A model generated the notes under the pieces. That model saw only the letters and a program-made list of their open reading frames with translations. It did not search any database and had not been told where the DNA came from. From Allium sativum (taxonomy: Eukaryota > Streptophyta > Magnoliopsida > Asparagales > Amaryllidaceae): a stretch of 64,000 bases of DNA. The position numbers and the translations under genes were made by a program. The number at the start of each line of letters is the position of its first letter. The first letter of the stretch is position 1. Of this stretch, positions 12,014-24,199 are shown piece after piece. The stretch lies in assembly GCA_030737875.1 (NCBI GenBank), contig CM060920.1:477120861-477184860 (forward strand), given 5' to 3'.

Positions 12014-12606
12014 GTTGGTATCAAAGCTATTGGTTGAGTAGTAACCTTGGCTCTGTGGTGTAACTCAGTAGAGATAGGGTCAGTAACACCCTAGATTGAG
12101 TTTGGGTAAGTATTGAGAGAGCGTATTTTGAAAATTCAAACTATAAAATAAATTATATACTTAATATAGGATAACTAGAGTTATCGACTTACGTCACCGT
12201 TAAATAAATCCCCCGATTAAGTTTAGTTATCAGGCTGTTATAATCAGATAGTTGAAAATGAGTAGGACCACCACAACAGCCAATGGAAGGAGCTAAATGA
12301 ATCAGGGTCGTCCTCAGGATAAGTTAAATAATATTGAATTAGATTTAGAATAATATCCAGTGAATAAAAATAGTATATCCTAGTATTAAAGACCAGACTG
12401 GAGTTATAATTGGATATTAACTCATGTCAATTAAGTAGACTGATTTTATAATTAGAATTTTGGATTCTAAAAATAAAGACAAATAAATTCAAAATAAATA
12501 GTCTGTGCTTAAGGTATGGACGTGTAAGAATTTAACTTTAATTAAAAACTAAAATCTGCTCGTATCTTTTTAATTTCGGGGACGAAATTCTTTTAAGGGG
12601 GTGGAT
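12014..12606 (+). mobile_element. Element B internal region, no pol (non-autonomous)
   Basis: Only about 593 bp separate the two LTRs. A primer binding site TGGTATCAAAGC is at 12016-12027. The start of a Gag frame is still recognisable at about 12257 (ATG, MSRTTTTANG, then a stop), echoing the MSR start of element A's Gag. At the 3' end, TTTCGGGGACGAAATTC (from 12573) and the polypurine tract follow, the same order as at the end of a chromovirus pol. There is no protease, reverse transcriptase or integrase sequence. B is best explained as an internal-deletion derivative of a chromovirus that moves with borrowed proteins. Confidence 0.85.
12595..12606 (+). other. Element B polypurine tract
   Basis: AAGGGGGTGGAT directly precedes the 3' LTR start TGTAATGTCCCGC at 12607. 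It plays the same role as the purine tracts of elements A and F. Confidence 0.85.
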
Positions 12607-15600
12607 TGTAATGTCCCGCTTTTTGAAAGACTTTGTTCGATAATAAACATTGAATAAAATAAGTTAATTAAATTAAAAATGGAACTAAATCAATGAGTAA
12701 ACATAAGTTAAGTAACTTTTGTCTTAAACTATGTATGATTATATGTGTATATTATAGGAAAATATATAGTAATAGGATAATAAGAAGATATATATTTGGT
12801 TATAACTTGATTCCTTATTATTTAAGAAATTAATGTAATCTTTAATATTAAATCCTATGTAGACTGATAAGTGAAAATATATTTATGAACATATGATTGA
12901 AATTTATGCCACTTTTATATGGTCTTAAGTTAAGCTAAAGTTTAGAAGTGCAGCATAGGATATAAAGTAAAGCAAGATAACATGTATAATATTAAGTAAA
13001 CCTTATTTTAATCAGATATTTCGAATGGTCACCATAGGAAGATTTGCTGCATAACAATACAACAAAAGAGTTAAACAAAATTATGAGATCAAACATGGAA
13101 ATGTCCACAATCAAAGTTATGACATCTCATATATGAAGCCATTCCCTAAATCAATTAGGCATAAGACTTCTAGTATTAAATCCTTGTAGGCAAATGACAT
13201 ATATTCATATATAATTCAATAAAGACCTATTTTATTTGTCCCCAAGATCAATGATACTTGAGACCATACGGCTACATTCTTCCATAAACTAGGAAGAAGA
13301 CAAGATTGGTATAGATATGCTACTAACTATTCAAGATATTTCTTTAAACAAATCAAAATAGGGTATATTATATTTAGATTAGCGTGATAGCAAATCAAAC
13401 TAGAGTAAGGAAAAATCTGTTTTATATTACACACCAAATCAAAGAATGTTGCGGCCATTTAAGTACATTAATGAAGCATGGCCTAAAGTGATCCTAGAAG
13501 CTAAGAGGAGGATAAATATAAGTAAAAATCTGGTTTAAATAACTTGAAACAAATCGAACTAGGCTATGGAGAAAAATCAAGAGCCAAGAGTCTAATGAGG
13601 GTGTAATATCAAACATTTAAAGCAGTATGGTGAAAGATTCTACTTGCATATTAGCTAATTTTTAAAACTAAACATTTGCCTATAAATACAACCTTTAAGA
13701 CCATGTTTTTTTACACAAAAACAATTGGGATTGAAAGATCAAATACAGCAGCAGACTTCCAAGGGCAGAGGAGCTGAAATCTGTGAGTAAACACACTTCT
13801 ACTTTGTTTAAAATCTTTTATAAAAGATGTTATGGTATATTCATCAGTAGGTAGTTGATTTTATGTGTAATGTTTATATAAACATTGATTGGATGATTTA
13901 CAATGCTCAAACATCTATAGCCAAACTAGATACTGCTCTGTATAACTTCAAAGCGAAAAACCTGTCACCACTACTATCATGTAAAACCTATAACTTGAAT
14001 CCAACAAGTTTCAGGATTTGTTTTAGTTGCAAAAGTTGTTCATCTAAGCTCCTAGGGCACGACAAAAATAGATTTAAGTCATTCAAATTTGTGTGGTTAG
14101 AATACATGATTAAACTTAATTCCCTGTATCAACACCAAAATACAGGATTTTCAAATAACGTGACCATTGATCATATAGATGTGATCCACATGCGAAATGA
14201 CGATTTTTAACATCCATTTCACGATTTTTAAGTTTGTGTATAGTGAAATAAGAGGGAATGAATGGAAAATGCATATTTGGCAAATTCCGGTGAACCAATA
14301 AACGGAATCCGACGGCGTTAGGACCAGAGGGGCGTGGGTGGTTGGAGATCAAGGGAAAAATACTATATAATCTTTCTAATGAATACATTATGTAGACGAG
14401 ATAGGAATAGGGTTTTGGGTATTATTTTCTTTTATCGTGAATCTTGACGGAACTGTAACACTACGGGGCATGAGGAGGATGCACACTGGGGGAATCGGAG
14501 GCGTGAGTCATCACCTTGGTGTGGACGAAGTTAGTCGAGGTTCGATGGCCTGAGGAGGTTTCTGGAACGTTTTTCTTGGATGGGATTTGTACGGGTAGGA
14601 AAGAAGTGGATGGTGAAAATACTGTAGCGTTGGTGATGGAAAAATTTGAGGTTACTGATGAAACCAGGGGAGATTTGTGGTGAGTGGATACGATCAGAAC
14701 GGCGTAATGTTGGCTTGACTGTGTGTGCATGTGCACATCAGTATGGCGCACAGTGGAAAGTATTCGAAGAAGAAGAGGAGAAGACAGTAGCTGAACGAAG
14801 AAAGGAAGGAGGGGTGATCACATTTTCTCAAAGAATCCCTCTTCATTGCCTGGCAACTCGATGGAGAATACAAGAAGATAGGAAATTGAAAAGAGAAATC
14901 ACGTAGGATGATCACGACTTTGTTGAGAAATTCTGGTGCCAGTTTGTACAAGGTAAACTAGATGGGGGGAACGAGTGGTTGTACGTGATATTGGGTCTTT
15001 GGGCCTGCGAGAGGATTAGGAAAAATAAAAAGAATAGGAGAATGGGCCGTAGTGTTTGGGCCTTCAAAAAAGACCTCAGAAAATTATAAATAAATTAGAA
15101 AAGAAATTAAAGAACAAGCAAAGGGCTTAAGTTTTTGGCCAAAAAGATTAAAATCAACAAGAGAAGAAAATCCTGGGCTTGGATGTGCTAATTGGCTTAA
15201 GGGTTGGAAAGAAAAGGAAGGAAAAAGAAAAGTGTAAAGGAAAGTAGAAAATAGGAAAGTAGGAAATAAGGGAAAATAAGAACCAAGGGGAAGAAAATAT
15301 AGAAAAGAGACTTAGAAAAGAAGGAGAAATCAATGTAGTACAAATAAAGATTAAAACAATTATTTAAATCTCCGAAATGGTACCACTTAATTTATTAGTT
15401 GTTATTTGACAATATGAATATATATATATACATACATGAAGTAATGTAGATATATGGATTTCATAATAATAAAACAAAAGAGAAAATAGAAGTAGTCAAA
15501 ATAAACGTGAGGTTAAACATTCATCTATAACTTATTTATCAAAGATGAAATTATTGTAAGTAGGGATTAAATTATTTGTTTGAATAATTTAAATTAAAAA

Positions 15601-17462
15601 AAAATAGAGAAGGAAGAAGATAATTTCAAACGTTCTCCAGACTGAGAAGTGATTATAGTCAGATGTGTTGAAATCAATGAGGAAGTGGTTGACGGTCAGG
15701 GATAAAACAAAATGTGTTGAAATAAGTATTAAAGACAAATGTTTGAATCATATCGGCTTAAGTCGATAATCATTTAACTGGAAATGAATTGCAGACTTAA
15801 ATTAACGAACTATAATCATTTTCGTGTGCGAAGCACGTGCCCTTCTAGTTATAAAATTAAATGATGTGTGTATAGTTGTTTATTTACGTTATTGTATACA
15901 TTTCCATGCGCGAAGCACGTGCCATCTGGTTAGAAATTTAAATGATCAGTTCCTTAAATATCATATAACTTTAAAAGACATTACGTTGATTGTTTCGAAG
16001 AGCCTGAAATTTATACTCCACTTCAATTCGATTTTATATGTCGCGTGTCAGATATTATTGAAGATAATTGAAGACAGAAATATGCAAGAGCTATTTTTAC
16101 AGAATAGTTTCTTCGGTTTGTTCAGTCCTAGGACAATGTCGATGGACGGATGTCTGACAGAGTATTTCCAAAGGGGTCATATACGTTGATTTCCTCAAAC
16201 GTATTCTGTGGTGGCGAGAAGACACCTTCTCTTAAACACTTAATAGCACGATTATTTTTGTCGAAATCAGTTACTGATTTCTGGTGGATTTGACGATGTG
16301 GCATTCAAAGTAAACGGTGGACAGGTGTTCTAGAAGATAACGTAACCTCTAGCCTCACAACCAGGAAAAGACAAAAAATTGGGCAAGGCAGCATGGCTCA
16401 TTGGGTCATTCCCAAGCAGGGTGTATTATCACCATCTAGAGAAATTCCTTTTTGTTTTCTCATCTATTTTAACTGCTGCATCATTCGGTAGCGGTTGCTG
16501 ATCACAACCGTGGGGTGATAATATATTCACTGCACTCAAGCTAAATGAGTGGGCGGTCATGTGAGGCCGGGTTGCAAGACGTTCTGGTTGAACCCTAGTG
16601 TACCCTCTCTAGAGTACACTGATCGGCCGGTGCTACCCTACCTTGTCAGTTGGAATCCAATCTCCAATAAGAACCTAGGTTTTTTTTTTGATTTTTTATA
16701 TATGTGGAGCGTGAGATGCAAGCGTTCCGCTAGATGGTATTTTTTGATACAAACTATTATAATAGCAGACAATTTTGATATCAAATATGTTTGGGTTATA
16801 GTAAGGTAAAAACCGTCCATGTTTATGTGTGGGCTTGTCTTACTATTATCTTTTCTTTCAAAACGTTTTTGAAAAGTTAAACCAATTGTTCTGTATCTCA
16901 TAAGGGAAAAACCCATTCCGTTTTTACGACGTAGTCTTATGGGATATAATGTACCATTCAAGCTATGTTTTTAAATCATTCACTCACACCAGTCCCCCGA
17001 CTAACCTAGAGTTTATTTTCTGTGTTTTCGTAAACTCTTAGGTACTCATAACACTTGTTATGGGTAGACAAGTAATCCAGGTGACTAATGGAATCCTTTG
17101 AAGTATTGTGGAGTACAAGTCCAAGAAACCGTCTAGTAGCTGTATCTATCTCTAAGTATCTAGTTTGAGTATCTGTATTAAACTAGTAATCATGTATGAT
17201 GATGTATTATGATGATGTACTATGATGTTGTATTATGATGTATTAGAACCTGTTATATAATATATCATGTATTTTGTTAAATTCCACTGTGAGATTCCAA
17301 TGTTCTTCTTATTCTTCTATTCTATTAGCCCTATCTTTCCTATCTCATCCTCTAATTTCTTTCTATTAACAGTCAGAGTTCGGTACTGGGGTTTTTGACA
17401 AGTAATACAGGATTTCGTGTTATTGTTGAAAATTCGAGCGTCAAATTTTTCCGGCCGTTACA
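12607..17462 (+). repeat. Element B 3' LTR, 4.86 kb
   Basis: Starts TGTAATGTCCCGC and ends GGCCGTTACA. The first 2.8 kb has no partner in the window because the 5' copy is cut off by the window edge. A TATA box is at 13681-13688, followed by a leader and a splice-donor-like GTGAGT at 13783. A comparatively GC-rich stretch at 14450-14960 has frames on both strands but no recognised protein. The six bases after the LTR (CACACA) may include its target duplication, but the left flank is outside the window. Confidence 0.88.
13681..13688 (+). promoter_or_regulatory. TATA box in element B LTR
   Basis: TATAAATA in the context CCTATAAATACAACC, about 1.07 kb into the LTR. A short leader and GTGAGT about 100 bp downstream suggest that the LTR transcript starts near 13710 and can be spliced. 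Confidence 0.6.
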
Positions 17463-18728
17463 CACACCAGTAAAGTGCGCCCAGAATAGTTTATTTTTGG
17501 GTATTTGGGCCTTTGCCTAAGTGGGAGGCGACCCGCAACCGGATTTACCCTAGGGCATATGTGGCAATCGGTTCTAGATGGTTCATCAGCTATAAATATA
17601 TGGCCATTTCACATATTTCTTGATTAGACGTCATGGCGGCCAAACTTTGCCGGATTCTAGACTGAATTAGGATCTCTCATCTTCTTCTAAAGCTTATCAA
17701 ATTCTGAGATTCAAACATAGACTCAGCACCTTTTTAGCAATCCAATCACAGTGAGTTCTAGTTGCTTTTAGGTTTAGATAAATAATAGTGAAACTATGAA
17801 AGGCTATGATGTGAAAACGATTGTAGACTTTAAATCTATGTTATTGGTAGATCTCATGCCATATTATGATAGATCTATTCCTTTGGATCCAATTCAATTG
17901 TTCTACTATGTTATCATTATGGATCATGGGTTGTAACTTTTATAATATGCTATGATGCAGATGTATGTAGATCTATTCTATGTGATATAAAATTATCATG
18001 TTAGATCTATCCTATGTGATTTAAAAATTGTCACCTTATGATTCATTTTAGATCTATCCTATACGATCTAAATTTGTCGCTTTATGATCATGTTTTATGA
18101 TAGATCCACTATATGATCATGTTTTATGCTGGATCTATTTTATGATCATATCTTATTTATGATAGATCTATCTCTCAAGATCCAATTCAATTGTGATTGT
18201 CCTAGTATGTTATTTTTGTTTCATTTGGATAGATCAAATCATTTATGTGAACCATGAACATATGCCACCTTGAATTGATTAGGATTGGGTGCATACCTTT
18301 ATATTAATTGTAACCTCTATGATGTGGATTTGGGTAGATTTATTTATAAACCTGTAGATCTAAACCTTAATTTATGTTAGATCTAATTTAATCTATTAGG
18401 ACTAGAGCATGTGGACATTTTTATGTAGATCTAAAGCAATATTTATGTTAGATCCTGTTATGATGATGATTACATGTTCATGACAATATGTATGTTCGCC
18501 TTGATATGATGTTAATTACATGTCCATTCACTTTGTTATCATACTAGTATGTTTATGCCAATATATGTTGAAACTATCACCTCTATCATATTCCCTTTTT
18601 CATTTTTATGGCTAGACTACTTATTAGCCTAGATGCCGCCAAAGTACGTGTGAATGTGTTAGTGAAGGAAACAGGGGATAAGGGATTTATAATTGGCATG
18701 TAATCTTTAAATGAATTGATATGTAACT

Positions 18729-19690
18729 CAAATCATTGGGCAAAATAGGTATTGGCCCCTATAAATGGAAAGGACTAATTAATTGGTAAATTAATTAAAG
18801 ATGGCATAATTTGAATATGAACATTTATGGACACGTAATTCAAATAATTGGGCAAAATAGGTATTGACACATATAAAAGGAAAGGATTAATTAATTGGTA
18901 AATTAATTAAAAATGGAATGTCTAGTAATTACAATTAGGAATTGTAATTGTACTTATGACACGAGGTTAGGTTGTATTAGTCGTGGAAGTCTGCCCGGAC
19001 CCGACCGGCATATCCAGTAGCAACTAATGGTAAACCTAATGTGGGAGGTCTAAGTACGTAAATATGAATCGAGCTATGAAAAAAGGTTAGGCCCAACTGT
19101 GGAATAAGTCTGCCCGGACCCGACTGGCATATCCAACATCCACATGTTGTAGGCCTAATGTGGGAGGTCTGGCCCATTATAAACCATAAATGGACATGGT
19201 AATGAATTGGACTACTTAACTTAAGTTAATCGATAGAGATTGTATGAACTTAAATTGAAGTTAGGGGTTATGTAAACTTGGTTGAACAAAAGGGGTGGGT
19301 TAAGTAAATCTTGGGTAGGTGGGTAATATTATTATATATAGGCCCACAAACTTAATCGTTTAATAAACATTCTTGAATCAGTGGGAGGGTTAAGTAAATC
19401 TTGGGTAGGTGGGTAATATTAGTATATATTGGCCCACAAACTTAACCTGATAAGGTGATGTAATTAAAGACACCTAGTGGTATACATAACCGAGGGAAAT
19501 AATAAAGTTATGTAATTAAAGACACCTTTTAGGGTAAGCATAACTTATAGAAATGGTAGGGTTATGTATTAAAGACACCTATAGGTAAGCATAACCGATA
19601 GAAATATTAAGGGCTATGTATTAAGGACACCTATGGGTAAGCATAACTGACAATGTAATTAAAGACTCCTAAGGGTATACATAGTCAGTG
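18729..19690 (+). repeat. Four sets of short tandem duplications in element C
   Basis: Set 1: a unit of about 112 bp at 18729 and 18841 (TTGGGCAAAATAGGTATTG). Set 2: about 119 bp at 18989 and 19108 (GTCTGCCCGGACCCGAC). Set 3: about 91 bp at 19291 and 19382 (GGTTAAGTAAATCTTGGG). Set 4: about five copies of a 50-60 bp unit with AATTAAAGACACCT and GGTAAGCATAAC between 19445 and 19690. A looser series of TAGATCTAT motifs runs over 17840-18200. Confidence 0.8.
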
Positions 19691-20300
19691 AAAAACTAGT
19701 GGGGGATACAAGACAAAGGGAAGAGCTTGTATCATATTGTGTGGGACCCATTTCAGCTAGTTACCCGGAGTTGGTATCAAGTATATACTCCGAGCTAAGT
19801 CGGAGAAGGGGCACGCTTACTAGACTAATTGTAAGAGATCCAAACGAGGAGGACGGTGTGGGCGACGCAAACCGACCAGGGACATGTGCATGCATGGGCC
19901 GAGTAGAGGGAGCTAAGACGACCGTGACACCTGTAGGTATGGTTGTGCACATTATTACGACAAGGGGTTTCCACTTTAGGAACTGATACCTCTTACTGTG
20001 GGGCCAACACAAGGTATCTACGAGGGTTAGGGAGCCGATCGAACAGGATAGTAATTAGGATACATTTGGATGTATACCGAAATAGTTGGAGGGAACATCT
20101 CTTTCTGGATATACTAGTAACAGTGCAAAAAATTAATAGTGAGGCATGTACACCTTATCTTGCTTACCTTGTCACACCTGCCATTTATGTAGTGATCTCC
20201 CTTATCCACTTTATATGCCTATCATGTTACTGTTATTTATCTACTGGCTAAAAGTAACTAGACTCGCCGGACTTATTGTCTGACCCTTTTTGTTTCTCCT

Positions 20301-20321
20301 CCCCCCCCCCCCCCCCCCCCC
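20301..20321 (+). repeat. Poly(C) tract
   Basis: A run of 21 C, preceded by TTTCTCCT and followed by GGGG. Such tracts are unstable, and its length in an assembly may be unreliable. Confidence 0.95.
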
Positions 20322-20828
20322 GGGGTTCTCAAGGGAGGGAATTCTTAGGCTTAGTCAGGATTTTGCTATCGTCTTGCTTGGAGCTTCTAGATGTATTGCT
20401 CAAGCTTCTATCTTTGCTACTTTGGCTTATGATTTGGGGATTATGCTTTCTTTGCTATTGTACTCTGATATTTAAAGTACAAGACAGAAGTTTTAATAAT
20501 GTACCGAGTTTATGTATTTTCGGACATATGGTGTAACCATGCTTTATGATTAACAAAAGTTTTTAATTCCACTGTTATTTTATATCTGTCTTGTAATATT
20601 TCTGTTTTGTTTACTTATAACGCTTCACAGAACTTAACGCATTCCCTTAGTGAGTGTCATTAACGGACGTGGGGTGTCACAAAATACCAGGTAAATTTTG
20701 ACTTGCGAATGAACTACACAAGAGCTAGCTACACGCAGGGAAGCGACTGGAAAGATTGTTGTGAGCACCATTGTAGGCATGTGAAGATATTTTACGCTAG
20801 TTTTATTTTTATTTATTTATAATTCTAG

Positions 20829-20943
20829 GAACCCCATATTGGTCTTCTGATGCTGATAAGATGTTCGGGCATTGCATTGTTGATGCTCCTACAAAGCTTG
20901 CGTATATCCAGGCATCAACTTTAGTGGAATCAATGGGGAAGTC
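20829..20943 (+). pseudogene. Glutamine synthetase (GS1-like) pseudogene, exon fragment 1
   Basis: An exon start after a TTCTAG acceptor translates as TPYWSSDADKMFGHCIVDA and continues to GKSV. It follows the cytosolic glutamine synthetase segment that contains GPYY, ADKAFG, IVDAHYK and GEVMPGQ; PY, ADK, FG and IVDA are kept. Glutamine synthetase makes glutamine from glutamate and ammonia with ATP. Several normally conserved residues are changed, and the exon is cut at AAGTC (20939-20943) by element D, continuing at 27101. Upstream exons are not in the window next to it; element C's end lies only about 150 bp before. This is a decayed gene copy or gene fragment. Confidence 0.8.
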
Positions 20944-22343
20944 TGTTAGGGAATGCAGAATGGATCGTTAAGGTAAAATTAACACTGAAGGGGCGTGAAT
21001 AGTGTTTTCAAAGAATTTAAGAAAATCTAAACTTATATGATCTACTATATGAATTATACACCATAGAGATGATCACAGACACATAATCGAATGCAAACAC
21101 AGAAATAAACAAAAATAAAATGCAGAAAAGGAAAGAACATACCAAATTTTATACTAGTTCAGATTACTCCTACGTCTAGTCCTATGCTACGCTTTATTGC
21201 GCAGTGTTTTATTACTATGTCAATATCCAAGTATAATCTCCTTGATTTCACGACTATAAGGTTACCACCAACTCCAAACACCCTAGATCAAGTATATTTC
21301 CCTTGATTTTCCTGGCTATATGGTTACAACGATTCCTTCCTTGATTTCAAGGCTACAAGGAGCACACCTTTTTCCAAACACTTCCCAAATAATTACAACA
21401 GCCCTATAACTCTTCAATAACACTTCGATTTAGAGAGTAATGAGTAGAGAGTGTGAAGAGAAGAAGTTTTATATGATTAGACTTGAAATCAGTAGAGTAT
21501 AAGTGTAGAAATCATAAAAATATGAAATACTGATGGTGTAACGAAACACGATGAAGATGGAGAAGAAGAATAATGCAAAAAATCGAAATCAACCCATATT
21601 TATAAGATTTGAAAGGTTGCAATGCTTTTGGAGTGATACAAATAGTAAAAAGACACTTCCTTTCAAAATTAAAAATATGATAGTTGTATGTCGTCATCCC
21701 TATCTTTGTATGTCAACATACCCTATTCAAAATTTGAATTTTAAGTATTTTTCAGGTGTTTTGATATATAGATAATTCTGGAATTTCTTGAATTAAAACG
21801 TAGTGTTATAAATAAGTATTATAAAATAAGAAATCATATATATATATATATATAAACCGTGTAAACATATTTATAAAATTATAGAGTTTAAAACTGTATA
21901 AATATAAAGTATATAAAAGTATATAGGTATATATATATAACTTATAGACTTAAAAACTTAAGTTCAAAATCAAAAGTAAGATAGAAAAATTAATTAGAAT
22001 TAGAATATGATTTGAAAATGGAATTTAAAATTTTAATATTAGAATATAATTTGAATTTGAACCTGGAGTGCTATTCAGAGTCTTACATAAACTAGACTCT
22101 ACTACTATATTTATCTTGAACACTTGAAATCTTGATTACTCATGAGTCTTAAATCTTCTCTGAATATTGGATCTCTAAAAGCTCTTAAACTGTATAGTCT
22201 TCAATATTAATTCCTGTATACAAATCCTGCATATGTGTATGTATATATGTATATGTATATATATATATTCTGGACAGAGATATTAGTATATATTTTATAA
22301 TCAATTAATATTGGGGTAAGGTTGTTGTCATCAAAACTCTCAA
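20944..22343 (-). repeat. Element D 3' LTR (left)
   Basis: Pairs with 25683-27100, for example AGTGTTTTCAAAGAATTTAAG at its start and AAGGTTGTTGTCATCAAAA near its end. The inner boundary is eroded (right copy ...ATCCATTCTCCAACA, left copy ...CTCTCAAAG), so 22343 is approximate. It holds AT microsatellites (21838-21854, 22250-22270) and no genes. Confidence 0.85.
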
Positions 22344-22553
22344 AGTATGTATGTCGACGTACTTGCTTGAAAATATTCAAATTCTGAATCTTTCATTTCT
22401 ATATTATATTATATTTAATTCTAAGGTTTTTACAGTAACTTAAAGATAATTTTGACATAAATAAAACTCCATTCATTACTTCATAAAAAGAAAGTACATC
22501 CAACTAATTAAGACACACCAGATACGAGATTCGAAAGCAAATACAAGTAAATA

Positions 22554-23641
22554 TTAAAGATAAATTAAACTGGATAGGCTAGTTTCAGCGGATGATGGGG
22601 AGGAAGATGAAATTCCAAGCTTTCTTCCAATCTTGACCATGAACATAGTCATTTTGGAAAAGTTCTTTTTGAGTTTCTTTTGATTGTTGACAATCTTCAC
22701 TTGGTTTTGAACAATCATCTCTCTGGAAATGGTTCTAGTGTTGATTGGACACTCAGCACTTTCGAAAGATGTTTCTTCTTCTTCTTCGACTTCCATAGGT
22801 TCTTGTTCTTGTTGCATTCGAGCTTGTTTGTTTTTGATTGTCTCATACGGTTTGAAATTCGGTGGAATTTGCATAAGGTGTATGTTTATGGAATTAAACA
22901 CCTTTCTTGGCACAAATTCTTTTTTGTGAAGATTAACTCCAAAGTATTTGAAAATACAATCGATATAAACACCATAGTAAGTGTTTTCTCTTGATGGATT
23001 TTATATGGATTTGAATTCCCTTAAGATCATGTAGGCCCAATTGATGTCATAGCCACCAATAATAGCAAAGAGTGATTTTTTGCCTTGAGAGTTGGGTTGT
23101 TAAAGTTTGCAAAATGAGCAGTGATGATGTGTTGAAGTAGAAGGTTTATGATTCTAGTTTTTGGATAGAAAAAACGATTTTTGAATTTCATGTTAGTATC
23201 GCTTTCGAATATGTAGTGGTAAGTCCTTAAATCGGTTTCATCAATTTTAAAATCCGAAAAATCTGAGGCCATGCTTCTACAATTTAAGATATTGCCTTCA
23301 GAATCTAGGACAATTTATGTGCCTTTGGCGCTACTCCAAATTTGGTCTTCGTTGCCTTCATAAAATCTGCGATTAAGATACGCATAAAACAACTTGACAA
23401 GCTTAGATTAACACACTTCGTTGTTATCCCGAGAGTCAGTTAGAATTAAGACTTCTTTGTGATTGAAAAGAGAGATAAGATCATAGGATGGAAAATCTCC
23501 AAAGACGGCGAAAGCACTCGTATTGACTTTAGCATTTGCTAAATAGTCAACATAGGTTTTGATAGCTTCTCTATCATTATGAAGATAACCTTTGATGGTT
23601 TTGGTTAACTTCAATTTCTGAGATGAACTTGAGGAAGCCAT
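22554..23641 (-). pseudogene. Element D second ORF, broken; plant-transposon-protein-like
   Basis: Read on the minus strand from MASSSSSQKLKLTKTIKG (ATG at 23641). The frame stops at 23408 and again near 23320, continues in the same frame through TDLRTYHYIFES and LLQHIITAHFANFN to 23027, then shifts frame for a C-terminal part (22913-22554) with an acidic stretch MEVEEEEE and a lysine-rich coiled-coil-like stretch. The segment KLVKLFYAYLNRRF and the following IVLDSEGN resemble the uncharacterised plant domain often named putative plant transposon protein (Transposase_32), judged from memory of the pattern. It is not a known pol domain. Its role is unknown. Confidence 0.5.
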
Positions 23642-24199
23642 TAAAGTGTTTGTTTTTAAGAGAATAGATATGAAGAATATAGTTTGAATTGTGAATGAGA
23701 AGTAGAGAGAATAGATGTATAAATAAAAATTGAATGGATATGAATTGAATAGGCACAATTTTACAGAAATCATTGACACCTTTTCAAACCTTGGGAGTTA
23801 GTGAAAAGTTGGATGGAAGTTTGAAAGTTTGAACCTTTGAAATACAAATTTTGAATTTCGAATTACAGGCTGATATGTCGACATATGGACATATGTTTGT
23901 CACATATGCGTTCAATTTCAAAGGATACATCAATTTTGTGACTTTTGGTTTAAATTATCAATTTATATTTTAGGTTTAACCATTTCCTGAAAAATTCTAA
24001 TCCTCGTAAACATCCAAAATTTATTTTATTAATTATTATTTTATTATTATTATTTTGAATTTCAAAATTCAAATTTCAGATTTGAATTTTAAATTTCAAG
24101 TTTGAATTTTATAATTTAAATTTCAAAAAACAAAACAAAGTAAGCAATCAAAACAACCACTCAACCAATGAAAATTTTGAAAATTAACTAAGGCGTACC

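Larger units (their letters stand above)
17463..20681 (+). mobile_element. Element C: LTR-like remnant with many tandem duplications
   Basis: The sequence flanking B on the right ends at GGGGTGTCACA (20681), a typical LTR end. It contains TATAAATA (17591-17598), a leader and a GTGAGT donor-like site at 17751, the same layout as in other LTRs here. No primer binding site or polypurine tract follows, so it would be a 3' or solo LTR whose start lies left of B, outside the window. The short frames at 19699-20540 show no domain. The assignment as an LTR is an inference. Confidence 0.45.

Noticed and set aside
14461..14951. Possible captured host gene in element B's LTR
   Set aside because: The base composition is higher in GC and frames exist on both strands, but no domain or exon structure was recognised and the matching part of the 5' LTR is outside the window, so it could not be tested.
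12607..17462. Treating B's 3' LTR and flanks as an independent solo LTR
   Set aside because: A purine tract precedes 12607, and a primer site follows the matching LTR piece at 12013, so both belong to one element.
20276..20536. Overlapping 61- and 86-codon frames with a polyproline run
   Set aside because: They are generated by the 21-C tract, and the reading frame depends on its exact length.
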